The translations under genes were made by a program, and so were the position numbers. Below, in pieces: positions 28,957-39,639 of a DNA stretch of 64,000 bases. Under the pieces are notes generated by a model. It did not search any database. It was not told the DNA's origin and worked only from the letters and a program-made list of their open reading frames with translations. Every line of letters starts with the position of its first letter. Position 1 is the stretch's first letter. The stretch is from Macrotrachela quadricornifera. Its lineage: Eukaryota; Rotifera; Eurotatoria; Philodinida; Philodinidae. The DNA is taken from NCBI GenBank assembly GCA_022393335.1, contig JAJEKB010020958.1, forward strand, positions 124,787 through 188,786, given 5' to 3'.

Positions 28957-29757
28957 TTATATATAATTGCTTGAGGGAGGTAGAAAATACTAAAAAGTAT
29001 ATATTAATAAAGAAATCACTTAAAATCTTAGTGTACGGTCGTGTATGCCCATAGAGGGTCATCTTATTGGATCATATACAGAGCTTATGTAAGACCTGAT
29101 TTAAGATTGCAGAGATGACGATTATCCGTATGATTTTTTGTCTGATCACGTACTATATTACTGTAAAATCTGATACAAACTTGCAAGAATCTGTGATTAA
29201 TCTTACGATCTGATTGTTTGTCCCGTCTGCTGGATGTCTTCTCTTCAAGTTTTGCAACTCAGTAAATCAAAATTTGTTTCTTATGAAGCTTTAAATTTAG
29301 ATAGAATTCAACGCACTCTACAAAAACGCCAGTGAGACCTGCCCTTACTTTTCGAACAAAAAATGTGAAAAAAGTTTTCTCAAAAAAACCATTTGCTGCT
29401 GCAATTTTGTTAACGAATCACACTGTAAATTATATGTAAATAAATATTCCTTGGATATTTTGTATTGTCTAGATCGAATGGTTATATATATTTGTAGTCT
29501 TCTAATTACATGATAACATAAAGTCGATATAAATGAACAAAAGATAATAGATTCACTTTATATCAAACTTATTATACGCTGTAAACTAGAAGATAAGCTA
29601 TAAAGTTTCATGAAGAATATTCTAGGAATATCTATATGAATTCACCAATAGATTTCTAACATTTTGAAATTAAGATATTCGAAAGGTTAAAAATATTAAA
29701 TTTAATTTTTTTATTAGAAGATGGAATTTTATCTTATTCCCATCATCAAATATATAT
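28957..29757. other. Unassigned AT-rich spacer
   Basis: 800 bp. I see no gene, no clear repeat unit and no terminal repeat. Confidence 0.4.
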
Positions 29758-29764
29758 AACTAGT

Positions 29765-31411
29765 GGAAACCCGTGCATACTGCACGGCCGCTTTCACTAT
29801 GTGAAGAATCGTTTTTTTTCTCTTTTCTTTCTTTCTTTCTTTTTTCCTATTCTCTCAGTTTTATATTTCATTTTACATTTTATATACATATTCACTTCAT
29901 CTATTCCCGTAGTACTCTTAAAAGTGTGTGCTTACAAATGAATACCGTATCCGTGCTTGTTTCTCTAAGAAATACCACACATTAATGATCTACTTATTGC
30001 TTAAATGTTATTCTTTTCTCTTTCTAATATGTAAGCACTTCCGAGTCTCACATAATGGGAAAATGACGTTTCGTACCACCTCGTCATTCCGAACTTCAGC
30101 AGCAGATACCTGTTACGAACTCCAGACAAAAAAACATGATTCAAAAATTTCGTCACGGATGTCGGAATGACAAGAGTGAATCAAATAAGCAGGATGTCCG
30201 TGATGGAATATGTTCGGAAGATCGTAAATAGCATTTACCATCATTTCTTAAGGACCAAATAGAAACTTTGATTAGAGATCGGAATGAGCAAGTGTAGGAG
30301 TCCGTACCAACCAATACAGGAAGGTTGTAACGAAATTACAGGGTGATCGGAATGAAAACGACAGGATGTTCGTGAATAAGTTAAAGTGTACGCATTGCCA
30401 AGAAAATTTTAAGTAATATGCTAATCTTCAGATTATTATAGTCGAAAACAAAAATCGAAAGAAAAGTCATTATGTTCGTAACAATCGCCTGGTATATTCA
30501 TTTATGAATTTCCTATGATTGTTAACTCATACCTGCAAGCGACATTCAATGCTAGTCGTTACGGTCTTCATGACTACATCAGACACAGCAAAAAATATTC
30601 TAAACTGAACTTTGAATCGGTTCTCCAGACTTACGTATCTTACTTTTTCTGTTACGATCTTCTGTACAGCAGTAATTCCGAACATCCTAAATAATTTTCA
30701 AAAATAAAATTCATTTTCGAACGCCCCGTTATAAACCTTTAAAAAAAGTTTCTTTTACGAACTCCTGAGAAAAATCGTCAAAAAAAATTTCACTCTGAGT
30801 ACCCGGTCATGCTGTCTGATGTTCGTAAAGGGTGGAACGAAACGTCATCCATCCTGCATAATCGGGCAAAATAAAAGAAAAAACTGAAGAAAATCTTTTC
30901 TGATGGTGAGAGAATTCTTAGACGCACTTTTAGAATTCAATCTCTATTCTGAAACAAAGGTTATTGCATGATATTCAATTTATTTAAAGCTAACGAATAT
31001 AAAAAATTTCTTTGCAAATAATTATATGCTCCTTTGATCCCATCTCTACCATCCCTCCTGTTCCTTTAACCTGGTAACACACACAAAGACACTTAACATT
31101 ATTATATAGAAGAAGATAGCCAAGATTAGTTTTTTCTCTAGAGCTCGAGCTATAATCATGTTTTTTGATCCGTCGGATCAATCCAAAACCATATTTTTTT
31201 AACCCGTTGAACCAATCTGAAAAACATGCTTTTTTAACCCGTCGGACCAATCCCAAACCATGTTTTTTTTATCCCTCGGATCAATCTGAAAACATGTTTT
31301 TTTGACCCGTCGGACCCATTTGAAGCCATGTTTTTTTAACCTAAAGGTCAAAGAAACATGATGTTTTTTTTACCCGGTAACAGACGGACAGACACTGAGC
31401 ATTATAATATA
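29765..31411. mobile_element. Hairpin-headed repeat element, probably composite
   Basis: Starts in TATA-rich sequence with a perfect hairpin CCGTGCAtacTGCACGG at about 29770-29786. It finishes with ggtaacagacggacagac followed by actgagcattataatatag (about 31376-31411). A diverged copy of that finish occurs internally at 31070-31110 (ggtaacacacacaaagac), so two elements are probably nested or tandem. TATA-flanked, hairpin-headed units of this kind are widespread non-autonomous repeats, but I cannot assign the class. No long frame. The middle (30050-30860) repeats words such as cggaatga and ttcgtaa in a loose way. Confidence 0.45.
31155..31365. repeat. Minisatellite of about 40-bp units, 5-6 copies
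   Basis: Units read acccgtcggaccaatccaaa followed by accatgttttttt, with variation (gatccgtcggatcaat, acccgttgaaccaat, atccctcggatcaat). It sits just before the second terminal segment of the hairpin-headed element. Confidence 0.7.
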
Positions 31412-31775
31412 GATTTATGATAGAAAAAAAATATAAAATATAATAAATAAAAATATTCAAAATATTCAAAAATAATTCAATAAAATAAGATAACAAGTAT
31501 TAAAACAAAGCTATAAAAGTAAAACAAAATACAATACGATAAAAAAAGAACAACTTTACAAAATAAAACAACAAAACAAAATACAACACAATGAAGAAAA
31601 AAACAACAAATATAAAACATAAAGAAACAGAACAGGATAAGATACAATACAATAAAAAAAATCACAACTTTCAAGTATCCAACAACAAAACAAAAGAAAA
31701 TACAATAAAAAAGAATAACAGATATAGAAAATAAAAAAGGTAAAATATAATAAATACAAAATATAAAACTAGAGC
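31412..31775. repeat. A/C-rich low-complexity tract
   Basis: Made of imperfect repeats of aacaaaacaaaatacaa-type words. Frames read on the minus strand here are Phe/Leu/Cys-rich artefacts. Confidence 0.7.
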
Positions 31776-31820
31776 TCTACCCGGACTTGTTCCGGGTAGA
31801 TAAATCGGCTGACTGCAGAC
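31776..31820. repeat. Second hairpin-headed repeat start
   Basis: Contains a perfect 9-bp stem CTACCCGGA..TCCGGGTAG with a five-base loop (31782-31803), followed by tcggctgactgca. That last word is also found inside the hairpins of the 77-80 bp tandem repeat at 32530-32764, so the two belong to one family. Confidence 0.5.
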
Positions 31821-32271
31821 ACTAGTGCACGTCCATATCTCCTTATGATATCAATAGAAATAGCTGCACTCGATATTTTCTATATTCACATAACTAATCA
31901 ATAGACAAATATCATGCAATGTTTTTTTTAATGCATATACGAGTTCGTATTAAACACTTTATTGTGATAAGACAATAAATAACATCAATCACATTCATTA
32001 TCTTATAATACAGACAGTTGCTTTAGCCGTACCAAACTTTGNNNNNNNNNNACTAGTACACGTCCATATCTCCTTATGATATCAATAGAAATAGCTGCAC
32101 TCGATATTTTCTATATTCACATAACTAATCAATAGACAAATATCATGCAATGTTTTTTTAATGCATATATGAGTTCGTATTAAACACTTTATTGTGATAA
32201 GACAATAAATAAGATCAATTACACTCATTATCTTATAATACAGACAGTTGCTTTAGCCGTACCAAACTTTG
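31821..32271. repeat. 220-bp duplication flanking a 10-N gap (32042-32051)
   Basis: The left copy (31821-32041) and right copy (32052-32271) start actagtgcacgtcc / actagtacacgtcc and both end accaaactttg. By eye they differ at about six substitutions and one T in a homopolymer, so about 97% identical. The copies abut the gap on both sides exactly, which looks like two allelic contig ends laid side by side rather than a true tandem repeat. Confidence 0.85.
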
Positions 32272-32529
32272 AGTCATTTATGACCATATATAGAAAACAA
32301 CAGCTGTTAATTATTCTATCTATGACCATATAAGGAAGTTTAGTACTGTTTTTTCGAATCTTCATAGTTCCCGTATGGAGACAAATTTTGAAAAACGGCT
32401 TTCAGATGTGCACTCACCACATTGTCACGATTTCGACAACCTTTTTCTCACCTTGAAAAAGTGTTGTGAGTCCGAGATCGGATGGCTGACTTAAATCGTG
32501 ACTCATCGCGTAGAAGAAAAAGAAGAAGA

Positions 32530-32764
32530 AGAAGAATTTACCATGGCGACCAAGCGACTGAAAAACAATAAGTCGGCTTTGCACTTCGTGCAGTCAGCCG
32601 ACTTAAGGAAGAATTTACCATGGTGACCAAGCGACTGAAAAACAATAAGCCGGCTTCGCACTTCGTGCAGTCAGCCGACTTAAAGAAGAAGAATTTACCA
32701 TGGCGACCAAGCGACTGAAAAACAATAAGTCGGCTTTGCACTTCGTGCAGTCAGCCGACTTAAT
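32530..32764. repeat. Three tandem 77-80 bp units each containing a hairpin
   Basis: The word accatggcgaccaagcgact recurs at about 32540, 32617 and 32697. Each unit ends in a long hairpin with stem AAGTCGGCT / AGCCGACTT and inner stem TGCAC / GTGCA around a TTC loop. The 32,282-32,529 stretch before it has nothing I recognise apart from a GAA-rich run leading into the array. Confidence 0.85.
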
Positions 32765-33059
32765 AAAATAAAATAGTATTTGATTGGAAAATTTATTCTA
32801 ATTTAACTTTGAATCTTCTTTCATCAGAATCATACAAAATGTTATTGAAATTGTGCACCTAAAAAATCAAAAAAAGATTACGTTTATGAATACCTTTTGT
32901 TGAAATATTATAATTTTTGGTAAGTTAATTAAGACAAAAGATGTGAAAAGAAGTTTTTGATAATTATATAATTAAATAATGCTTTTTCTCTGCATGTCTT
33001 TGCATTATTTACTGTTCAGTAAATATATTCAAGCTTTTTTGTTTTTCTGTTCATATCGA

Positions 33060-33960
33060 TACATATTTTTTTAAATCTATGTCTCTTTCTATAAATTGGT
33101 ATCCTGCCTATCTATCTATATCCCTCATTTTATCTGATCCTACCTAGACAAACTTTTTAGTTCCATGCATCTACATCTCTTTATATAAATTGGTATCTTA
33201 TCTATCTTTCTATTTATATCGCTGATTTGGTTCGACTCTAATTAGACGAACTTTATAGTTCTTTACATCTGTTTGTAGGTTTTCGTATCCCCTGTATCTC
33301 TCTATACGCTAGTTTCTCTTCGATGTTACCTGCACAAATTTCTTAAATCTCTATATATTCTTACATTATTTGCCATAGTGTGTATTTCTATGTACGTCTG
33401 TTTTTTTGCGTCAGTACCTATACAAATTTTTTACTCTTCTGTATCTCTTTGTTTTATTTTCTATCCGCTGAATCTCTCTCTAAGGTAATTTTTTTCTCTT
33501 TCGCATTTATACACATTATCTTACCCTGACTATTTCTATATATTATTTAGTATGTTGTGCGCTTCTAGATACCTTTTATTTTGTCCGGCAATATCTACAC
33601 AAATGTTTTAGTCATGTTTATCGGATTCTATCGTTATTCATCCTCTATATCTCTCTCTAAGGTAATTTTTTTCTCTTTCGCATTTATACACATTTGTTTA
33701 CCCTGACTATTTCTATATGTTATTTAGTATGTTGTGCGCCTCTGCATATCTTTTATTTTATCCAACAATACCTGTACATCTTTTTTAGCCCTGTTTATCT
33801 CTTCGTATCCTCATTCATTAGCTGTATCTCTCTCTCAGGTAATTTTTGTCTTTTTCTCATCTATACATATTTGCTTACCCTGACTATTTCTGTATATTAT
33901 TTAGAATATTGTAATCCTCTGTACACATTTATTCTTTATTTATTTTATTTTATACTCTTA
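33060..33960. repeat. Degenerate CT-rich tandem repeats, two period classes
   Basis: From 33080 to 33300, units of about 95 bp share tctctttatataaattggta. From 33474 onward, three units of about 178 bp (starting near 33474, 33652 and 33830) share ctctctctaaggtaattttt and ttaccctgactatttctata. Copies are clearly diverged. No coding sequence. Confidence 0.7.
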
Positions 33961-33964
33961 ATGA

Positions 33965-35390
33965 GTTTCTTAGTGATAAATTAAACTGATGAATTATATG
34001 CTTAGCTTGTTTTATACATTGAATCGATTTAATGAGGATGTACTGGAATTAAAATTAATGTATTTATTTGACTTCCAGAATTTTTATGAATTTAATAGTG
34101 ATGAATTAAAATGAAAATAATTTATATGAATTTATTGTGAATAAGTTTAATAAAATTATTTAATTATTGTACTAGATGCATTGAATGGGTTTAATAGTGA
34201 TAAATTAAACTGATGAATTATTTATTTACTTTGTTTCATGCATTGAGCGAATTGAATGAGGATGGACTGAAATTAAAAGTAATTTATTTATTTGATTTCA
34301 AGAATTTTTATGAATTTAACAGTAATGAATTAAAATGAAAATTATTTATTTGATTTCAAGAATTTTTATAAATTTAATAGCAATGAATTCAAATGAAAAT
34401 TATTTATTTTATTCAAAACCTTTATATAATTTAATAGTCATTAACGGAATTCAAAATTATTTAATTATTAGATCACATGCATTGAATGCATTTAATAGTG
34501 ATAAATTAAATTGATGAATTATTTATTTACTTTCTTTGATGCATTGGATGCCAATGTCCGACATAGGTCACTTTTTTGTGACACGAATCGATCCGAGATC
34601 AGGAAAATTGAATCCGACTCGACCGTACTAGACTCGAGCTTATCATAATCCGACCTGACCTGACCCGAGCATATCGTGACCCGACCTGAGCCAAGCATAT
34701 CGTGACCCGATCCGACCCGAGGTAAAGGATAGTTTTTAGCCAATAAAAGCGAGGTTCTTTCACTCATTGCGAATCTTTTGAGTAAATGAATACATATTTT
34801 CTGGATATTCAAAATACAGAAATAATTATCTGCTTCAAAGTTGCTTCTTTTCCTATCCGAAGATCGGAGTTTTTAGACCTTTCGTGATTCGACTGGACTG
34901 GAGCTTGCCTATATTGTTTGTGATCCGACGCGACCCAATCCGACCCGAGTCAGACACTATTGGGTGAATAGACTAAGCATCAACTGAAATTAAAATTAAT
35001 TTATTCATGCGATTTCCAGAATTTTTATGAATTCAATAGTAATGAATTAAATTTGAAATAATTTATTGTATTTAAAATATTTATATGAAACTAATATTTA
35101 TCAGGTAGGATTGAGTATTAGTTATTTATTTTATTCGGTACGTTTAATGATTTTATTAGTAATGATTTCAAATGAATTTAATTTATTTCATTAGGTACAT
35201 TTAATGAAATTAATCGTAATACATTAAAATGAAAATATTTTCTTTGATGTGTTGATTATTAAGAATTTAATATTTATCAACTAAAATGGAAATGATTTCA
35301 TTTTCTGTTTGATGTATTTATATGAATCGAATGTTTATGATTTTATATGGTATTGAATTAAAATTATTACATAATTTATTTTATTGGATG
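33965..35390. repeat. AT-rich satellite of about 60-bp units
   Basis: Units resemble ttatttatttgatttcaaga, then atttttatgaatttaatagt, then natgaattaaaatgaaaa, for example at 34290-34420 where three copies follow each other. Unit spacing is 58-62 bp. Diverged copies reappear at 41430-41740. The array is interrupted by an inserted element at 34553-34969. Confidence 0.75.
34553..34969. mobile_element. 417-bp TIR element inserted in the satellite
   Basis: The ends form imperfect inverted repeats: left CCAATGTCCGACATAGG, right (rc) CCAATAGTGTCTGACTCGG. The interior is GC-richer than its surroundings and repeats cgacctgacccgagcatatc-type words three or more times. Satellite units continue on both sides, so it is a later insertion. 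No transposase. Confidence 0.55.
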
Positions 35391-35764
35391 GACTTTTCCC
35401 TGAAAACAGTTGACCTTGGTAAGTTTTCAAACTTCGAGAGAAACCTTCAATCGCCATATTAAATCTGAGATTTTAGAAAGACTCATAGAAATTGGTTTTC
35501 GATGTTCTAAATGGAAAATTGAATTGCTTATGTCTATTTTTTTTTAATATCATATTTTTAAGACGGTAGAGACTTGTCGATAAATTAGTAGGGATTTTTC
35601 TAGAATTTTTTTATACTCTATGAACTATTTTCTAGTTTGCAGTCTACAGTGGCTTGTGTCTCTGGATGCTTATAGACATTTAGTGTTGCTTGTGCATGCC
35701 TTAATATCATTTTCTATATTATATATCTCTCTACGGTAGTTATTATCTGTCCATACCTGCCGAG
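35391..35764. other. Unassigned spacer
   Basis: About 370 bp between the satellite and the CACAGTG-ended element. I see no gene or repeat unit. Confidence 0.4.
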
Positions 35765-37059
35765 CACAGTGGGAAGCTTTCGCATAAGCAGGCGGACATG
35801 CAGTTGTTTTGCTTCGGAATAGCTTCCATTTGACTAGAAATGACAGTATACCATTCAGAAAATCGTTTTTAAGAAAATAAAAGATTTTTTAAGAAAAAAT
35901 TTTTTTTCGTAAACGTATGGCTGGGAGACCTCAGCCTCTTTTTTCGAAAAACTTTTTTTTTGACAAAATATGTTGAGCTACATATCATTCGATGTAATTT
36001 GAAGCGCTGATTTCCAATATCATCTTAGTTTTTGTTCAAAATGTAATATGAATGCCTAAAATTGGATTTTTCGATCAAAAACCTGTATCCAGTCGTTTTC
36101 TTTCAAATTTCATCAAAAATTGACTTTCGCAAAAGTGACTCTTTTTATATAAGCTCTGATGCAGCTCGACAAGCTGATTCCGAATATCACTTTACTTTTC
36201 CTTCAAAACGTAATATGGAAGCCTAAACCGGATTTCCGAGCAAAAACCATGGGTTTTTGGGAATCCTGCAGAATAGCCTAGAAAAAGTTTCACGAGTTGG
36301 CGCTACTACCACAAACAGGATACATGTCCAGAAGTATCTGGTAAAAATTTCAGCTTGATCGGATGTTACTCCTTCGTAAGGTTTTCAGAGTCCGAAACGG
36401 CAGGGTTTCGGGTCTGAATCTACTCTGAAAATGGACCAAAACTTTCTTTAAAAACTATTTTATATATATGGTTCGATGCAGCTCGTCGAGCTGATTCCGA
36501 ATGTCACCTTAGTTTCCCTTCAAAGTCTAGCACGGATATCTAAAAACCGAATTTTGGTCTGGAGACTTCGGAGTTTTGGGCACCCTCTAAAATAGTCTAG
36601 GAAAGATTTCATGAGTCAGCGCTACTACAGCAATTATGATACATATGTATGTATATGTGATAAAAATGCGCGCTTGATCAGACCTGATCTCTTTGTAGGG
36701 TTTTCAATATACGGAACAGTAGATTTTCGGTTAGGTTTTCGGCATAGAGACTTCTTGTTTTCTGCTCTATTTTAAATTGAATTGCGATAATTTTTTTTCC
36801 CCATAAAGTCTATAAGTGAGCAAGTTTTTTGCGATATTGTTTGAGGGTGGAATATTGGGTTACATTGTCGAGCGGCGTGACTCTCTTTATTTATGCTGAT
36901 TTCTGGGCTCAAGCCATAGCAGGCTCTTTTCTTAGCCTCTACAAAACTTTGAGAACCACTATTTTAGGAAATGATCGATCACATATGCATGTATCTACGC
37001 AAACTGTTAGATTCTGGAAAAGAATATTTTCGAATATGTCCGTCTGGCTCCCCACTGTG
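35765..37059. mobile_element. CACAGTG-ended element (Transib-like?), 1.3 kb, non-autonomous
   Basis: Left end CACAGTGGGAAGC; right end (rc) CACAGTGGGGAGC. After a 10-bp gap on the left, the match resumes with CAGGCGGACAT against CAGACGGACAT. Five-base flanks are CCGAG on the left (35760-35764) and CCAAG on the right (37060-37064), 4 of 5 alike and GC-rich. Ends starting CACAGTG with a 5-bp GC-rich target duplication fit the Transib/RAG-related group. There is no transposase frame, so this is only a shape-based guess. CACTA-type elements would give a shorter duplication. Confidence 0.5.
35985..36760. repeat. Degenerate tandem repeat of about 310 bp inside the CACAGTG element
   Basis: The phrase gatgcagctcgacaagctga followed by ttccgaatatcac occurs at about 36165 and, as a variant, at 36475; an older partial copy is at about 35985-36110. 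Downstream words (agcctagaaaaagtttcacgagttggcgctacta) recur as agtctaggaaagatttcatg. About 2.5 copies. No coding sequence. Confidence 0.7.
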
Positions 37060-37719
37060 CCAAGGTCAAACGATAGCCATGGAATTCTGTCGGACTCATA
37101 TCAAACCAATAAATTCCGATGATTAAATCTAGTAAGATTCCGATAATCGAAATCCGATCAGATCTCAACTGATTCTCAGAATTTCCAAGACATCTCGATT
37201 ATTGGGCTTCAATAAATCCGAGGGGGTCAACCAATACGGTTCAGTTGTCGAGATCCAATCGGTTTCCTCCGCTTCTAACAAGTTAATCGTCGATTATTTT
37301 AATGAAAGATGCTTTCGCAAATGTGGCCTTGTCCAAAGTTTTTTTATATAAAAAAAATTAGACGAACTATTTTTCGTTGAAAAATCGCTGATTCTTAATG
37401 AATGAAGTCAATTGAAATGTCATGTCTTCCTTCATTGCCTTTAACTTTTCACAAACAAATCTAGATGATATTCATAAACTTCGGTTTCATCGCTTCTCTT
37501 TCAATTAGCTGTCCAACTAGCATCGACTTTTATTCTTTCAAGGAGGAAAGTGCGAGCACCTGGGCACCTAATATAGATAGTAGGTGCTGATAGGTGTCGA
37601 GCAGGCGCCACATGAATATTGAGGAACCGATTAATTTCTGAGACTTATACTCTCTTTCTGATAGAGAAAAGTTTAAGGAACATAAGTTAACTTGCTTATT
37701 TACTTGTGTCTTCACATTT
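37060..37719. other. Unassigned spacer
   Basis: About 660 bp. Scattered short frames have no protein-like character. Nothing recognised. Confidence 0.4.
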
Positions 37720-37930
37720 CACTGATGGGTCCAAAAATAAGATAAAATAAGAGACTGTATTACATAAAACTTGGCCGAAGGACAATCGAGGCCGAGAAAT
37801 ACGAATATGATGTTAGGTTTTTTAATTGTATAAATAAAGAGTTTTATGTTAGTTTAGAAGTACGATTTTGACGAGAAAGAGCGGAGCAAGTCATCCGATG
37901 AGCGTTGCTTGTAAACTAAGTTGATGCTAC
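37720..37930. repeat. Dispersed repeat, copy A
   Basis: Shares an ordered set of words with 42960-43555: ctgatgggtccaa, ataaaacttggccgaaggac, acaatcgaggccgag, and the tail gagaaagagcggagcaag followed by gatgagcgttgcttgt. Copy B is longer and has internal additions. Family unknown. Confidence 0.5.
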
Positions 37931-38412
37931 ATCATAAACTAAAACATCGTTTGTCAAGTAATTTTCATATAGCCATTTTCTAAATACGATTTGTTAGAAA
38001 ATTACATACTCAGATCTTGATAGCTTTCTATTGTAGTTTCTCTAAATATAGAATCTTGATATTTGGTGCTTATACTCATATTAAAAAGCTCTTATATCTA
38101 AAGTTTTCTTCTTAACTAATATCATGGCTCACACCTTACAAGGAGAATGCATCCTCATAACGCACTCATACAAAAGACTCTCATTTTGTCAGAGATGTGT
38201 AAGACATTTCATTTCCAAGTAGCTAAAGGCTTTATCCCAGTACTTCGTTACTGCACTCGTACCCCATGCAAACTCCACTCTAGTCCATCTGTACTTCGCT
38301 TCCACTTCAATCGTACCGCTATATTAGTCTAATATCCTCGAATTGTAACTCGATGTACTCCAGAATGTTTTTAGATTATACAAATTGGGGATGAGAATCT
38401 AATGAGGGAATC
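37931..38412. other. Unassigned spacer
   Basis: Nothing recognised on either strand. A 61-codon frame at 38147-38332 is not supported by splice sites or composition. Confidence 0.4.
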
Positions 38413-39602
38413 ACCCGAGGTGCCCACCACAGATTCCTTTCATTCGTAGATCGTGTGATAGAGGACATCGAGATAGTTAAAAGACTAAAAGGATTTGTGC
38501 CCATGACTCTTTCTTGAAAAGTTAGAGCCAATTTTTTGTTCTTCCCAGCTAAAATGACCAAAATTTGAAAACCTTACAGTTCAGTCAACAATGATCGTAT
38601 ACACTTGAAATTTTCAGCACTACAAGCTCACAAGCGCTGCTGATCAATCTAAAAACTCCATATTGTTTAGTTGTTTCATTCTTGACTCACAGGATTTTAT
38701 TTATCATTTAAAAACAGAAAGTCCATACCCTCGAGATACTGATTTTTGTGTGTGAGGTTCAGAAGTAAGAAGACTCAACGATGTATGAGAAATTTCACGG
38801 TCCATACGAGAATGAACGTCATCTCTGAACTGCCATGTAGAGATCTATCACATTAAAAAGATATTTTCTTTATCAAAGACTATACAAGCAAAACTATAGC
38901 AAAAAGAAACTATTTTTAAACTGTTTGTCTTGGTTATACATTTAACAGAAATCAAGAAAAACAAACGAGAGCAAGGTTAGAGTAAAGAAAAACTCTCAAC
39001 GTTTATGTTAGCTATCATAAAAATGCAAGAAACACATAGCTTTTGAACAGAAACTATATTCCACATAAGTGATGAATTATATCAGCTGACTCTAATACTT
39101 CTTTATACTGTTCATCATAACCAATGTACTTACTCTCAAGACTTTTTGTTCATTAAAAAACAAAGACTGTTAAATAATGCTATCGGCTCCCAGTCATCAA
39201 ATGTTAATAACCACTTAACAAAAGATGAAAATGAGAACAGAGGGCATAGAATTATCTAAAACCGAAAAAAGACAACACTATCGATAACCGCAGGAATGTA
39301 CTTTTTCATGCCAAGCAAAACTTCTGTAAGTCAAGAATGAAACAACTAAACAATCTAGAGTTTTCAGATTTATTAGCAGCGCTTGTGAGCTTGTAGTGCT
39401 GAAAATTTCAAGTGTATACGATCATTGTTGACTGAACTGTAAGGTTTTCAAATTTTGGCCATTTTAGCTGAGAAGAACAAAAAATTGGCCCTAACTTTTC
39501 AAGAAAGAGTCGAGGGCACAAATCGTTTCAGGCTTTTTACTATTTCGATGCCCTATATTAAATGGCCTATGAATGAAAAGAATCGGCGTTTAGCACCTCG
39601 GG
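38413..39602. mobile_element. Fold-back element with 280-bp arms
   Basis: Left arm 38413-38692 and right arm 39323-39602 are reverse complements at about 90% by eye, for example tgatcgtatacacttgaaat on the left is matched by its complement at about 39415. The ends begin CCCGAGGTG. The 630-bp centre is unique and has no open frame. The long TIRs and lack of coding suggest a MULE-like or Foldback-like non-autonomous element. Confidence 0.7.
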
Positions 39603-39639
39603 CGGTTTCCTCGTAAGTGTAAGCCTAAGTGACCCTTTA

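Noticed and set aside
31477..31759. Phe/Cys/Leu-rich minus-strand frames
   Set aside because: Translation of an A/C-rich low-complexity tract; not a gene.
36829..37122. 97-codon frame overlapping the right end of the CACAGTG element
   Set aside because: Crosses the terminal inverted repeat, no splice context, no recognisable domain.
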